Source: Azorhizobium doebereinerae UFLA1-100 (GTDB lineage: Bacteria; Pseudomonadota; Alphaproteobacteria; Rhizobiales; Xanthobacteraceae). Taken from it: a DNA stretch of 64,000 nt. The stretch covers positions 36,249 through 100,248 of the forward strand of contig NZ_KI421497.1 of NCBI RefSeq assembly GCF_000473085.1, in the 5' to 3' direction. Shown piece by piece: positions 51,153-60,360 of the stretch (position 1 is the first letter of the stretch; the number at the start of each line of letters is the position of its first letter). The notes beneath the pieces were generated by a model. That model did not search any database. It saw only the letters and a list, made by a program, of their open reading frames with translations, and was not told the DNA's origin. Made by a program: the position numbers and the translations under genes.

Positions 51153-53907
51153 GCACGCTCATTCTCAACGGCCGCACCGTCGCCATCGCCCCCCGCCCCG
51201 GCCAGTGCCTGCGCACGCTGCTGCGCGAGCTGGGCGCCTTCGGCGTCAAGCGCGGCTGCGACGTGGGTGATTGCGGCGCCTGCACCGTGCTGGTGGACGG
51301 CACGCCGGTGCACAGCTGCATCACCCCGGCCTTCCGCGCCGAGGGCCGGAGCGTCACCACCATCGAAGGGCTGGCGGAGGGCGACAGGCTCCACCCGGTA
51401 CAGCAGGCCTTCCTCGACGCCCAGGGCTTCCAGTGCGGCTATTGCACCGCCGGGGCCATCCTCACGGTCTCATCCCTCAACCAGGCCCAGCGCCAGGACC
51501 TGCCTGCCGCGCTGAAGGGCAACCTGTGCCGTTGCACCGGCTATCGCGCCATCGCCGATGCGGTCGCCGGCACCACCCATGCCGAGCGCGGATTGGCGGG
51601 CGAGGCCTGCGGCCACAGCCACCCGGCCCCGGCCGGCCCCGCCATCGTCACCGGGCAGGCGCGCTACACGCTCGATGTGGACGTGCCCGGCCTCACCCAC
51701 CTGAAGCTGGTGCGCTCGCCCCACCCGCACGCTTGCATCCGGTCCATCGACACCTCCGCCGCCCTGGCCGTGCCCGGCGTCATCGCCGTGCTGACCCATC
51801 TGGACGCTCCCGCCACCCTCTATTCCTCCGGCCGGCACGAGATCGCCGCCGACGACGTGGACGACACCCGCATCCTCGACACCGTGGTGCGTCATGTGGG
51901 CCAGCGGGTCGCCGCCGTCGTCGCCGAGACCGTCGCCGCCGCCGAGGCGGGCTGCCGGGCAGTCGCGGTCGATTACGAACTGCTGCCCGCCGTGCTCGAC
52001 CCGGAGGCTGCCCGCGCGCCGGGCGCGCCTTTGGTGCATGGCGACAAGGGGCCGGAGAGCCGCATCTTCGACCCCGCCCGCAACGTGGTGGCGCACCTTG
52101 CCGGCGAGGTGGGCGACGTGGCCGCCGGCTTCGCGGCGGCGGACGTGATCCATGAGGAGACCGTCCGCACCCAGCGCCTCCAGCATGCCCATCTCGAAAC
52201 CCATTGCGCCATCGGCTGGCGGGACGCGGACGGCCGCCTCGTCCTGCGCTCATCCACCCAGGTGCCCTTCCTCACCCGCGATGCTTTGGCCGGCGTCCTC
52301 GGCCTGCCGCGCGATCAGGTGCGGGTGTTCGCCGGACAGGTGGGCGGCGGCTTCGGCGGCAAGCAGGAAATGCTGGTGGAGGACATCGTCGGCCTCGCCG
52401 TGCTGAAGACCGGGCGGCCGGTGCAGCTGGAGCTGACGCGCGCGGAGCAGTTCGCCGCCACCACCTCCCGCCATCCCATGCGGGTGCGGGTGAAGCTCGG
52501 GGCGACGGCGGACGGCACGCTCACCGCGTTCGAGATGGAGGTGCTGTCCGACACCGGCGCCTATGGCAACCATGCCGTCGGCACGCTGTTCCACGGCTGC
52601 AACGAATCGGTGCAGGTCTATCGCTGCCCGAACAAGAAGGTGACCGGCGAGGCGGTCTATACCCACACCCTGCCCTCCGGCGCCTTCCGCGGCTATGGCC
52701 TCAGCCAGACCATCTTCGCCATCGAAAGCGCCATGGACGAGCTGGCCCGCAAGCTCGGGCTCGATCCCTTCGCGCTCCGGCGCCGCAACGTGATCCGGCC
52801 CGGCGACCCCATGGTCGCCCACAGCCTCCACGCCCACGACATCGAATATGGCAGCTACGGCCTCGACCAGTGCCTGGACCTGGTGGAGCAGGCGCTGTCG
52901 GAGCCGGGCGAGCCGCCGCCGGACGGGCCGCAGTGGCGGGTGGGCCGCAGTGGCGGGTGGGCCGGGGCATGGCACTGGCCATGATCGACACCATTCCCCC
53001 GCGCGGCCATTACGCCCAGGCCCGCCTCGCGCTCACCGCCGACGGCGCCTATGAGCTGGCGGTGGGCACGGTGGAGTTCGGCAACGGCAGCCTCACCACT
53101 CATGCCCAGATCGCCGCCACCGCTTTGTCGGCCCGCGCCGATGCCATCCGCCTGCGCGCCGCCGACACCGACGCGGTAGGGCACGACACCGGCGCCTATG
53201 GCAGCACCGGCATCGTGGTGGCCGGGCGGGCGACGCTGGATGCGGCGCAAAAGCTAGCCTCGGCCCTCCTCGCCTGCGCCGCCCGGCTGGCGGGCACCAC
53301 GCCGGAACGCTGCCGCCTGACGCCCGAAGGCGTCGCGGTGGAGGGCGGCCGCCTGCTGCCCCTGGCCGATCTCTTCCGCGCGGCGGAAGCGACGGGCATG
53401 CCGCTGGCGGCGGAGGGGCGCGCGGACGGCTCGCCGCGCTCCATCGCCTTCAACGTGCAGGGCTTCAGCGTGGCGGTGAACGGCGAGACCGGCGAGGTGC
53501 GCATCCTGAAGAGCGTGCAGGCGGCGGACGCCGGGCGGGTGATGAACCCCATGCAGTGCCGCGGGCAGGTGGAGGGCGGCGTGGCGCAGGCGCTGGGCGC
53601 GGCGCTGTTCGAGGACCTGCTGATCGGCGAGGACGGCGCGGTGGTGAACCCGGCGTTCCGCCACTATCACATCCCCGCCTTCGCCGATGTGCCGCGCACA
53701 CAGGTGCTGTTCGCCGACACCTATGACAGGCTGGGGCCGTTCGGGGCGAAATCCATGAGCGAAAGCCCGTTCAATCCGGTGGCGCCGGCGCTCGGCAATG
53801 CCATCCGCGATGCCACGGGCGTGCGCCTGACGGCGACGCCGTTCGCGCGTGACAGGGTTTTCAGCGCGCTCGCCGCCGCGTGCGGCGGGGCGGGCGCGCA
53901 TCTTTGA
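51149..53907 (+). pseudogene. Fused [2Fe-2S]-molybdopterin xanthine dehydrogenase-type subunit, split by a 17-bp tandem duplication
   Basis: The first part has the two [2Fe-2S] cysteine sets (GCDVGDCGACTVLVDG and FQCGYCTAGAI with CRCTGY) followed without a break by the molybdopterin domain (ARYTLDVDVPGLTHLKLVRS, GQVGGGFGGKQEMLVEDIVG). At 52931-52964 the 17-mer CAGTGGCGGGTGGGCCG occurs twice, shifting the frame into a stop at 52984. The rest (GMALAMIDTIPPRGHY to the end, with FGAKSMSESPFNPVAPALGNAI) continues in another frame. Deleting one copy gives an exact 914-codon frame (913 residues), so the enzyme was recently intact. Together with the FAD subunit, purine permease and guanine deaminase, the ancestral role was probably xanthine or hypoxanthine oxidation. 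Confidence 0.85.
52931..52964. repeat. 17-bp tandem duplication inside the dehydrogenase gene
   Basis: Copies at 52931-52947 and 52948-52964 are identical, and GGGCCG precedes the first copy as well as closing each copy. That six-base direct repeat is the expected seed for slipped-strand mispairing. Because 17 is not a multiple of three the frame is lost. Confidence 0.95.
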
Positions 53908-53931
53908 GGCTGGGACGAGGGGGACTTTGCC

Positions 53932-55230
53932 ATGCTGGAGCGGGTGTTCGGGCTGAAGGAAAACGGCACCACGGTGCGCACGGAGATCATGGCGGGGGTC
54001 ACCACCTTCCTCACCATGGCCTACATCATCTTCATCAACCCGAAGATCCTGGCCGACGCGGGCATGCCGCACGGCTCGGTCTTCGTCGCCACCTGCCTGA
54101 TCGCGGCCTTCGGCAGCCTGGTCATGGGGCTCTATGCCAATTATCCCATCGCCATCGCCCCCGGCATGGGGCTGAACGCCTATTTCGCCTATGTCGTGGT
54201 CATCGGCATGGGCTACACGTGGCAGGTGGCGCTCGGCGCGGTGTTCATCTCCGGCGTCTGCTTCATGCTGGTGACGATCTTCCGCATCCGCGACGCCATC
54301 GTCGACGGCATCCCCCATTCCATCCGCATCGCCATCACGGTCGGCATCGGCCTGTTCCTGGCGATCATCTCGCTGAAGAGCGCCGGCATCATCGCCGCGA
54401 GCCCTGCCACCTTCGTCACCCTGGGCAATTTGCACCAGCCCACCGTGGTGCTGGCCGTCCTCGGCTTCTTCGCGGTGGCCGCGCTTTCCGTGCTGCGCAT
54501 CAAGGGCGCGCTGCTGCTGGGCATCCTCGGCGTCACCGCGCTGAGCTTCCTGTTCGCCGGCAACTCGCTCTCCAGCCTGGTCTCGCTGCCGCCCTCCATC
54601 GCCCCCACCTTCCTCGCCCTCGACATCAAGGGCGCGCTGAACGCGGGCATCCTCAACGTGGTGCTGGTGTTCTTCCTGGTGGAGCTGTTCGACGCCACCG
54701 GCACGCTGATGGGCGTCGCCCGCCGCGCCGGCCTGCTGAAGGACGGCAAGATGGCGCGCCTCAACAAGGCGCTGCTGGCGGACAGCACCTCCATCTTCGT
54801 CGGCTCGCTGCTCGGCACCTCCAGCTCCACCGCCTATCTGGAGAGCGCGTCCGGCGTGCAGGAGGGCGGGCGCACCGGCCTCACCGCCGTCACCGTGGCG
54901 GTGCTGTTCCTGGCCTGCCTGTTCTTCGCCCCGCTCGCCGGCTCGGTGCCCGCCTACGCCACCGCCCCGGCGCTGTTCTACGTCGCCTGCCTGATGCTGC
55001 GCGATTTGACCGAGCTGGACTGGGAGGACATCACGGAGGTCATCCCCGCCGCCGTCACGGCGCTGATGATGCCCTTCACCTATTCCATCGCCAACGGCGT
55101 CGCCTTCGGCTTCATCTCCTATGCCGGCATCAAGCTGCTCACCGGCCGGGCGCGGGAGGTGAAGTGGATCGTGTGGCTGATCGCGGCGGTGTTCGTGTTC
55201 AAATATGTCTATGAAGGCGCCGCCGGGTGA
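53932..55230 (+). CDS. NCS2 family purine permease (AzgA/PbuG type)
   Basis: 432 residues, about twelve membrane segments. AzgA-type features are the start VFGLKENGTTVRTEIMAGVTTFLTMAYIIF, NYPIAIAPGMGLNAYFAYVV, VVLVFFLVELFDATGTLMGV and STSIFVGSLLGTSSSTAYLESASGV. Members take up adenine, guanine and hypoxanthine by proton symport. It lies 24 bp after the dehydrogenase subunit and its GTGA overlap with guaD makes it part of the purine operon. Confidence 0.93.
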   Translation: MLERVFGLKENGTTVRTEIMAGVTTFLTMAYIIFINPKILADAGMPHGSVFVATCLIAAFGSLVMGLYANYPIAIAPGMGLNAYFAYVVVIGMGYTWQVALGAVFISGVCFMLVTIFRIRDAIVDGIPHSIRIAITVGIGLFLAIISLKSAGIIAASPATFVTLGNLHQPTVVLAVLGFFAVAALSVLRIKGALLLGILGVTALSFLFAGNSLSSLVSLPPSIAPTFLALDIKGALNAGILNVVLVFFLVELFDATGTLMGVARRAGLLKDGKMARLNKALLADSTSIFVGSLLGTSSSTAYLESASGVQEGGRTGLTAVTVAVLFLACLFFAPLAGSVPAYATAPALFYVACLMLRDLTELDWEDITEVIPAAVTALMMPFTYSIANGVAFGFISYAGIKLLTGRAREVKWIVWLIAAVFVFKYVYEGAAG

Positions 55231-56585
55231 CGGCGGGCGGCCACCGCATCGCCCTGCGCGCAGGCGCCATCTCCTTCCGGGGCAATCCCTTCCTTGCCCC
55301 GGCGGAGGACTGCTTCACCCACGAGCCCGACGCCCTGCTGGTGATGGAGGGCGGCCGCATCGCCGCCTTCGGCGCCTATGACGCGGTGCGCCCGACCCTG
55401 GCCGAGGGCACTGAGATCCGCGCCTTTCCGGACGCGCTCCTGTGCCCCGGCTTCATCGACACCCATGTGCATTACCCGCAGACCGAGATGATCGGCTCGT
55501 TCGCGGGTGAGTTGCTGGACTGGCTCGACGCCTACACCTTCCCCACCGAGCTGAAGTTCGCCGATCCCGCCCATGCGGACCGCATCGCCAGGGTGTTCCT
55601 GCGCGAATTGCTGCGCGCCGGCACCACCACGGCGATGGTCTATTGCACCGTCCATCCCCAGTCCGCCGAGGCGCTGTTCGCGGAGAGCGAACGCTTCGAC
55701 ACGCTGATGATCGCCGGCAAGGTGCTGATGGACCGCAACGCGCCGGACGGCCTGCTGGACCGCAGCGTCCGCCAGGGCATCGACGAGAGCGAGGCGCTGA
55801 TCGCCCGCTGGCACGGGCGCGGCCGGCAGCTCTATGCGGTGACGCCGCGCTTCGCCGGCACCTCGACGGCGGAGCAGTTGGAAGCCGCCGGCCATCTGCT
55901 GAAGCGCCACGACGGCCTGTTCCTCCAGACCCATCTCAGCGAGAACCGGACGGAGATCGACTGGATCGCCGGGCTGTTTCCCGAGCGGGCGGACTATCTC
56001 GACATCTATGCCCATGCGGGGCTGGTGGGGCCGCGCTCGGTGTTCGGCCATGGCGTGCATCTGCAAGAGCGGCAGTTCTGCACCTGCCACGAGACCGGGG
56101 CGGCGCTCGCCCACTGCCCGACCTCGAACCTGTTCCTCGGCTCCGGCCTGTTCCGCCTGTTCGACGCGCTCGATCCCCGCCGCCCGGTGCGGGTGGGGCT
56201 CGGCACGGACGTGGGGGCGGGCACCAGCTTCTCGGCCCTCGCCACCCTGAACGAGGCCTACAAGGTGGCGGCCCTCAGGGGCGACCGGCTGGACGCGCTG
56301 AAGGCCTTCTATCTGGCGACGCTGGGCGGGGCGCATGCGCTCCATCTCGACCACCGGCTGGGACGGCTGGAGGCGGGCTATGAGGCCGATGTCTGCGTGC
56401 TGGACCTGAAGGCCACGGACCTCATGGCCCTGCGCACCGCGCGCAGCACCGACATCGCCGACCACTTGTTCGCGCTGATGACGCTGGGCGACGACCGGGC
56501 GGTGGCGGCCACCTATGTCGCCGGGCGCTGCGTCTACGACCGGGCGCGGCCGGGCGATCCGTTCCGCCACGCGGCGGAAGCGTGA
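55227..56585 (+). CDS. guaD: Guanine deaminase
   Basis: 452 residues from GTG 55227 (overlapping the permease stop). Amidohydrolase motifs: zinc histidines in FIDTHVHYPQTEMIGSF (HxH), the substrate segment TYTFPTELKFADPAHADRIA, HLSENRTEIDW, GHGVHLQERQF, HCPTSNLFLGSGLFRLFDAL and the metal aspartate in GLGTDVGAGTSFSALATLNE. It hydrolyses guanine to xanthine and ammonia. With the NCS2 permease and xanthine-dehydrogenase-type subunits it makes a guanine-use pathway; the broken dehydrogenase would stop it at xanthine. Confidence 0.94.
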   Translation: MTAGGHRIALRAGAISFRGNPFLAPAEDCFTHEPDALLVMEGGRIAAFGAYDAVRPTLAEGTEIRAFPDALLCPGFIDTHVHYPQTEMIGSFAGELLDWLDAYTFPTELKFADPAHADRIARVFLRELLRAGTTTAMVYCTVHPQSAEALFAESERFDTLMIAGKVLMDRNAPDGLLDRSVRQGIDESEALIARWHGRGRQLYAVTPRFAGTSTAEQLEAAGHLLKRHDGLFLQTHLSENRTEIDWIAGLFPERADYLDIYAHAGLVGPRSVFGHGVHLQERQFCTCHETGAALAHCPTSNLFLGSGLFRLFDALDPRRPVRVGLGTDVGAGTSFSALATLNEAYKVAALRGDRLDALKAFYLATLGGAHALHLDHRLGRLEAGYEADVCVLDLKATDLMALRTARSTDIADHLFALMTLGDDRAVAATYVAGRCVYDRARPGDPFRHAAEA

Positions 56586-56600
56586 GCCCGCCGGCCTGTC

Positions 56601-58433
56601 CTACTGCCCCTTGCCCAGCACCATCACCGAGACGGTGCGCAGGATGATCCACACGTCGGTCTTCAGCCAGTCCCACGGGTCGAGCAGGCGCATGGCATAG
56701 GCGTGGTCGTAGCCGACCTTGGAGCGCACATCCTCGATGGAGCCGTCATAGCCCTGGTTCACCTGCGCGAGGCCGGTGATGCCGGGACGCAGGCCATGGG
56801 TGCGCTCCACATAGAAGGGAATCTCCTTCTCCAGCTTCATGAAGAAGGCCGGCCGCTCCGGGCGCGGGCCGACGATGGACATGTCGCCCTTCAGCACGTT
56901 GATCGCCTGCGGCAGCTCGTCGATGCGGGTCTTGCGCATGAAGCGGCCGACCGGGGTGATGCGCGGATCGTTGGCGGTCGCCCACACCGGGCCGGTACGC
57001 GCCTCCGCATCCACATACATGGTGCGGAACTTGTAGAGATAGAACAACTCGGTGCGCGTGCCGGTGGACCGGCCGACGCGGATCTGGCGGTAGAAGATCG
57101 GCCCCTTGGAGGTGAGGCGGATGGCCAGCGCCACGGGAATGAAGGCGACCGCCAGCACCAGGAAGGCCACCAGGCCGACCACGATGTCGAAGGCGCGCTT
57201 GCCGACGCGCACCAGGGGATGCACGTAGTCCAGTTCCTGATCCCCCGACGCGCCCATGATCGCTGAACTCTCGCTCGCCCGGCGCCACCGGCCGGTGTCG
57301 CGCCCGGTGATCTGGCGCGCCGCGCCGACCAGTCCCGCCGCATGGCCTTCCACGAAATAGCCCGCGAACCGTAGCACCCGTGGCAGGCGCCGGCCTGGAT
57401 TCGCGATGGCGAACAGCGCCAGCCCGTAGAAGGCGACCTGCCCGGCCAGCAGGAGGCGGTAGAGGAGTGACGGCGAGAAGGCAAGCACGACGTTGGCGGC
57501 GAACATCACCACCAGCAGCAGCGGGGCGAAGGCCCGCAGCGCCTTGCCCGACAGGAAGACGAAGGCCAGCCCCGGCCGGCGCGGATCGGCAAGCCGCCAC
57601 AGGCGCAGCGCCTGCTGCACGTTGCCGGAGGCGATGCGCACCCGGCGGCGGAACTCCTGGGTGCGGTGGGTACGCTCCTCCTCCGTCGCCACCATGGCCC
57701 GGTCATAGACCGCGCGTGCGCCGCCCGCGACCATGCGCATGGGCAGGATGACGTCGTCATTGATGGTGTCGGCGGGCAGGCTCTCCCACAGCTCGCGGCG
57801 GAACAGATAGAAGGCGCCGTGCACCCCCACCGGGGCGGCGAGCGCCGCCTCGTCCGCCTTGATGGCGGTCTGGTAGCGCCAATAGCCCGCCTCCCCCGTG
57901 CTGCCCGCCTCGCGCAGCGCATAGGTCGCGGCCACCACGCCCACCGCCGGATCGGCGAAATGCGCCGCCGCACGGCGCAGCGCGTCCGTCGACAGGCTGG
58001 CCGACACGTCGGTGAGGCCGACGATGCCCGGCGGCAGGCCGGCGATGACCTCGTTGAGCACCGCCACCTTGCCGCGGTTCTGCGCGAACGCCCGGACCTC
58101 GGCGTTCAGCCCGGCGCAGGCCGGCGCGGCCAGCGCCGCGGCGGCGCGCTCCGGCGTGCCGTCGGTGCAGCCGTCACAGGCGACGATCACCCTCAGGAGG
58201 TGGCGGGGATAGTCGAGCCGGGCGCAGTCCTCCAGCTTCTGGGCGATGAAGCCGGCTTCCTGATAGGCCGGGATCACCAGCGTCACCGGCGGCAGGGCGG
58301 CGTCCGGCACGGGGGCGGGGCCCGGCCGTCCGGGGCGGCGCCGGGCCAGCGCCCGCAGCAGCACCGGAAACATCACATGGTGATAGGCGACGCCCAGCAG
58401 GCTGAGCCAGAACAGGACCTGCGCGAGGATCAT
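56601..58433 (-). CDS. Fused GT2 glycosyltransferase-undecaprenyl-phosphate sugar phosphotransferase
   Basis: 610 residues in one frame from ATG 58433. Residues 1-390 are a GT2 enzyme with flanking membrane helices: LPPVTLVIPAYQEAGFIAQK, VIVACDGCTDGTPERAA, IVGLTDVSASLS, then DTINDDVILPMRMVAGGARA, and four helices near 330-385. From about residue 412 follows a bacterial sugar transferase (PF02397 type): KRAFDIVVGLVAFLVLAVAF, KGPIFYRQIRVGR, FYLYKFRTMYVDA, KTRIDELPQAINVLKGDMSI and VGPRPERP. So one protein could both start the lipid-linked repeat unit and add a sugar. Overlaps the GT4 gene by 4 bp. Normally these domains are separate genes. Confidence 0.9.
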   Translation of the reverse strand: MILAQVLFWLSLLGVAYHHVMFPVLLRALARRRPGRPGPAPVPDAALPPVTLVIPAYQEAGFIAQKLEDCARLDYPRHLLRVIVACDGCTDGTPERAAAALAAPACAGLNAEVRAFAQNRGKVAVLNEVIAGLPPGIVGLTDVSASLSTDALRRAAAHFADPAVGVVAATYALREAGSTGEAGYWRYQTAIKADEAALAAPVGVHGAFYLFRRELWESLPADTINDDVILPMRMVAGGARAVYDRAMVATEEERTHRTQEFRRRVRIASGNVQQALRLWRLADPRRPGLAFVFLSGKALRAFAPLLLVVMFAANVVLAFSPSLLYRLLLAGQVAFYGLALFAIANPGRRLPRVLRFAGYFVEGHAAGLVGAARQITGRDTGRWRRASESSAIMGASGDQELDYVHPLVRVGKRAFDIVVGLVAFLVLAVAFIPVALAIRLTSKGPIFYRQIRVGRSTGTRTELFYLYKFRTMYVDAEARTGPVWATANDPRITPVGRFMRKTRIDELPQAINVLKGDMSIVGPRPERPAFFMKLEKEIPFYVERTHGLRPGITGLAQVNQGYDGSIEDVRSKVGYDHAYAMRLLDPWDWLKTDVWIILRTVSVMVLGKGQ

Positions 58434-59494
58434 GGCGTGAGCAGGCGCCGATACGCCGCCACCATGCGCTCCCAGGAGAATTGCTCGGTGATGAAGCCGC
58501 GCGGCCCGACGGCGGGCGGATGGGCGAGCAGGTCGGCCAGCGCCGACGCCAGCGCCGGCGCGTCGCCCGCCGGCACGAGGCGGCTCGCCCCCGGCGCCAG
58601 CCCCTCGCGCACCGAGCCGACGTCGCTCGCCACCACCGGGATGTCGCAGGCCTGCGCCTCCAGCACCGAGAGCGGCAGCCCCTCGGCGCGGGACGGCAGC
58701 GCCACCACGTCGAAGGCCGGATAGACCACTTCCATGTCGCTGCGGTAGCCGAGGAACATCACCCGCTCGGCAATGTCGAGATCGACGGCCAGCGCCTGGA
58801 AGGCCTCGGCCTGGGAGCCGTCGCCCGCGAGCACCAGCAGCACGCCGGGCAGCAGGGCCAGCGCGCGCAGCAGCACGTCCTGGCCCTTCACCTCTTCCAG
58901 GCGGCCGGCGGCGCCGACGATGGCCCGGTCCAGCGGCAGGCCGAGCCGGGAGCGCGCCTCCGCCTTCCCGGCGGGAGCGAAACGGGCGGTGTCCACGGCG
59001 TTGCGGATGACCGAGATCCGCGACCACGGCATGAGCTTGCGCATGGCCGCCGCCACCGCCTCGGACACCGCCACCACCTGCGGGCGCGCCAGCAGGCCCA
59101 CCAGCCTGGCGATCCAGCGGTCGCTGCGGCTGGCATAGTGCCAGACGTCGTGCTCCACATGGGCGATGACCGGCACGCCGGCGAGGCGCGCGGCGAGGCC
59201 GCCATAGAGCATCGGCCCGACATGGTGGGTGAGGACAGCGCGTGGCGCCGCCGCCTTGAGCTCGCGCGCGAGCTTCAGGATCAGTCCCGGATGGAGGCCG
59301 GCGGGCTTGCCGAAACCGGTGATTCGCAGCGGCAGGGTGCCGAGCAGCGGCCAGCGGCGCGTCATCTCCGCCTCCGTCAACTCGAGGCTGAAAATGACGT
59401 TCTCGCCGCCGAGGCGGAGCGACAAGTCTATGGCCAGAACCTCAAGCCCGCCGGGGGTGAGGCGCTGCACGATCTGAACGATGCCGTCCGGCAA
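58430..59494 (-). CDS. GT4-type glycosyltransferase
   Basis: 354 residues from TTG 59494, chosen for a GAGGG site 8 bases upstream; GTG 59503 or TTG 59509 are alternatives. GT-B fold: the N-terminal lobe starts IVQIVQRLTPGGLEVLAIDL and has HVEHDVWHYASRSDRW; the nucleotide-sugar lobe has VGAAGRLEEVKGQDVLLRAL, VLAGDGSQAEAFQAL and the EX7E region EGLPLSVLEAQACDIPVVAS. It adds a sugar to a lipid-linked intermediate of the exopolysaccharide. First gene of the leftward pair, its promoter would lie in the divergent gap with STAS. Confidence 0.9.
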   Translation of the reverse strand: MPDGIVQIVQRLTPGGLEVLAIDLSLRLGGENVIFSLELTEAEMTRRWPLLGTLPLRITGFGKPAGLHPGLILKLARELKAAAPRAVLTHHVGPMLYGGLAARLAGVPVIAHVEHDVWHYASRSDRWIARLVGLLARPQVVAVSEAVAAAMRKLMPWSRISVIRNAVDTARFAPAGKAEARSRLGLPLDRAIVGAAGRLEEVKGQDVLLRALALLPGVLLVLAGDGSQAEAFQALAVDLDIAERVMFLGYRSDMEVVYPAFDVVALPSRAEGLPLSVLEAQACDIPVVASDVGSVREGLAPGASRLVPAGDAPALASALADLLAHPPAVGPRGFITEQFSWERMVAAYRRLLTP

Positions 59495-59539
59495 GGCTGC
59501 CACCCTCAACCCGTTTTACGTCGACCCACCAGCAACGCT

Positions 59540-59558
59540 TTACCGCTTATTAAGGTAA
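59540..59558. promoter_or_regulatory. Inverted repeat in the divergent exopolysaccharide control region
   Basis: TTACC (59540-59544) and GGTAA (59554-59558) surround nine AT-rich bases. A possible operator or an overlap with promoter elements; short, so uncertain. Confidence 0.35.
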
Positions 59559-59610
59559 ATCGTTTGTTCTGGCGATGGTTAAGGACGGTGTCGCGAGTCG
59601 GGCGTGGGCT

Positions 59611-59623
59611 TACCCATTGGGTA
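59611..59623. promoter_or_regulatory. Perfect 13-bp palindrome upstream of the STAS gene
   Basis: TACCCATTGGGTA is a perfect inverted repeat with a single central base. It lies 77 bp before the STAS start and 117 bp before the GT4 start on the other side, so a regulator bound here could affect both arms of the exopolysaccharide locus. Confidence 0.45.
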
Positions 59624-59700
59624 GCGCCTGCAACGCCTGACCGGACAACGTTCGGCGAGGCCGGCTCAGCCGTCGCCTTGGGTTTCGCGCGGGGGCCAGC

Positions 59701-59979
59701 ATGGCGAAGATGGTCAAAATCGCCGGCGACATGGACGCCGCCGCCATGTCTGAACTCAAGACCACTTTCGAAAGTCTGGGCGGCAGCCCCGAGGACGTCG
59801 TGCTGGACCTCGCAGAGGTGGAGTTCATGGATTCATCTGGCGTCGGCGGGATCGTCTTCCTGTACAAGCGGCTCCGGGTAGCGGGCTGCAAGCTGCGCCT
59901 GACCGGCGCGCGCGGCCAGCCGCTCCAGCTGCTGACCCACCTGCGGCTGTCGGACCTGATCGACGGAGGCCGCCCATGA
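59701..59979 (+). CDS. STAS domain protein (anti-anti-sigma type)
   Basis: 92 residues, a single STAS domain: MVKIAGDMDAAAMSELKTTF, DVVLDLAEVEFMDSSGVGGI and LRLTGARGQPLQLLTHLRLS. The site-defining MDSSGVG carries the serine that is phosphorylated by a partner kinase in SpoIIAA-type proteins. No kinase or phosphatase is in the window. It begins the rightward exopolysaccharide genes and overlaps the lipoprotein gene by 4 bp, so it probably modulates synthesis or export of the polymer. Confidence 0.88.
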   Translation: MAKMVKIAGDMDAAAMSELKTTFESLGGSPEDVVLDLAEVEFMDSSGVGGIVFLYKRLRVAGCKLRLTGARGQPLQLLTHLRLSDLIDGGRP

Positions 59980-60359
59980 CCGGCCGCGTCTTCCCCCCCG
60001 CCTCCCCGCTGGCGCTGGTCGCCGCCCTGGCCGCGACCCTGGCGCTGGCCGGCTGCGAAACCAGCACCTACACCGCCTGGCCGCCGGACGGCGCCGGCGG
60101 CCTGGCCGAGCGCCGGCCCTCCACCGATGCCCGCATCGACCATCTCTCCGACCAGCTGGTCGGGCTGATCGGCCGCAACGCCCGCTATTACGCCGCCGCC
60201 GACACCGCCGACGCCGAGGCCCTGCTGATCCAGATCCGGCGGGAATCCGAAGGCACGTTCGGCGAGGACGCGGAAATCGACATTGCCCGGCTGAAGCAGA
60301 AGTTCGCCGCCATCGAGCGGCAGCTTCCGCGCCGCGCCGCCAGCGGCGGGAGCAGATGA
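59976..60359 (+). CDS. Small lipoprotein of the exopolysaccharide locus
   Basis: 127 residues. The signal segment (LALVAALAATLALAGC) ends in a lipobox, so Cys27 is likely acylated. The mature part is mostly helical (ARIDHLSDQLVGLIGRNARY, DIARLKQKFAAIERQLPRR). No family recognised. It is coupled to the STAS gene (4-bp overlap) and ends one base before the next start. Position suggests an outer-membrane accessory of the SLBB exporter. Confidence 0.75.
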   Translation: MTGRVFPPASPLALVAALAATLALAGCETSTYTAWPPDGAGGLAERRPSTDARIDHLSDQLVGLIGRNARYYAAADTADAEALLIQIRRESEGTFGEDAEIDIARLKQKFAAIERQLPRRAASGGSR

Positions 60360-60360
60360 G

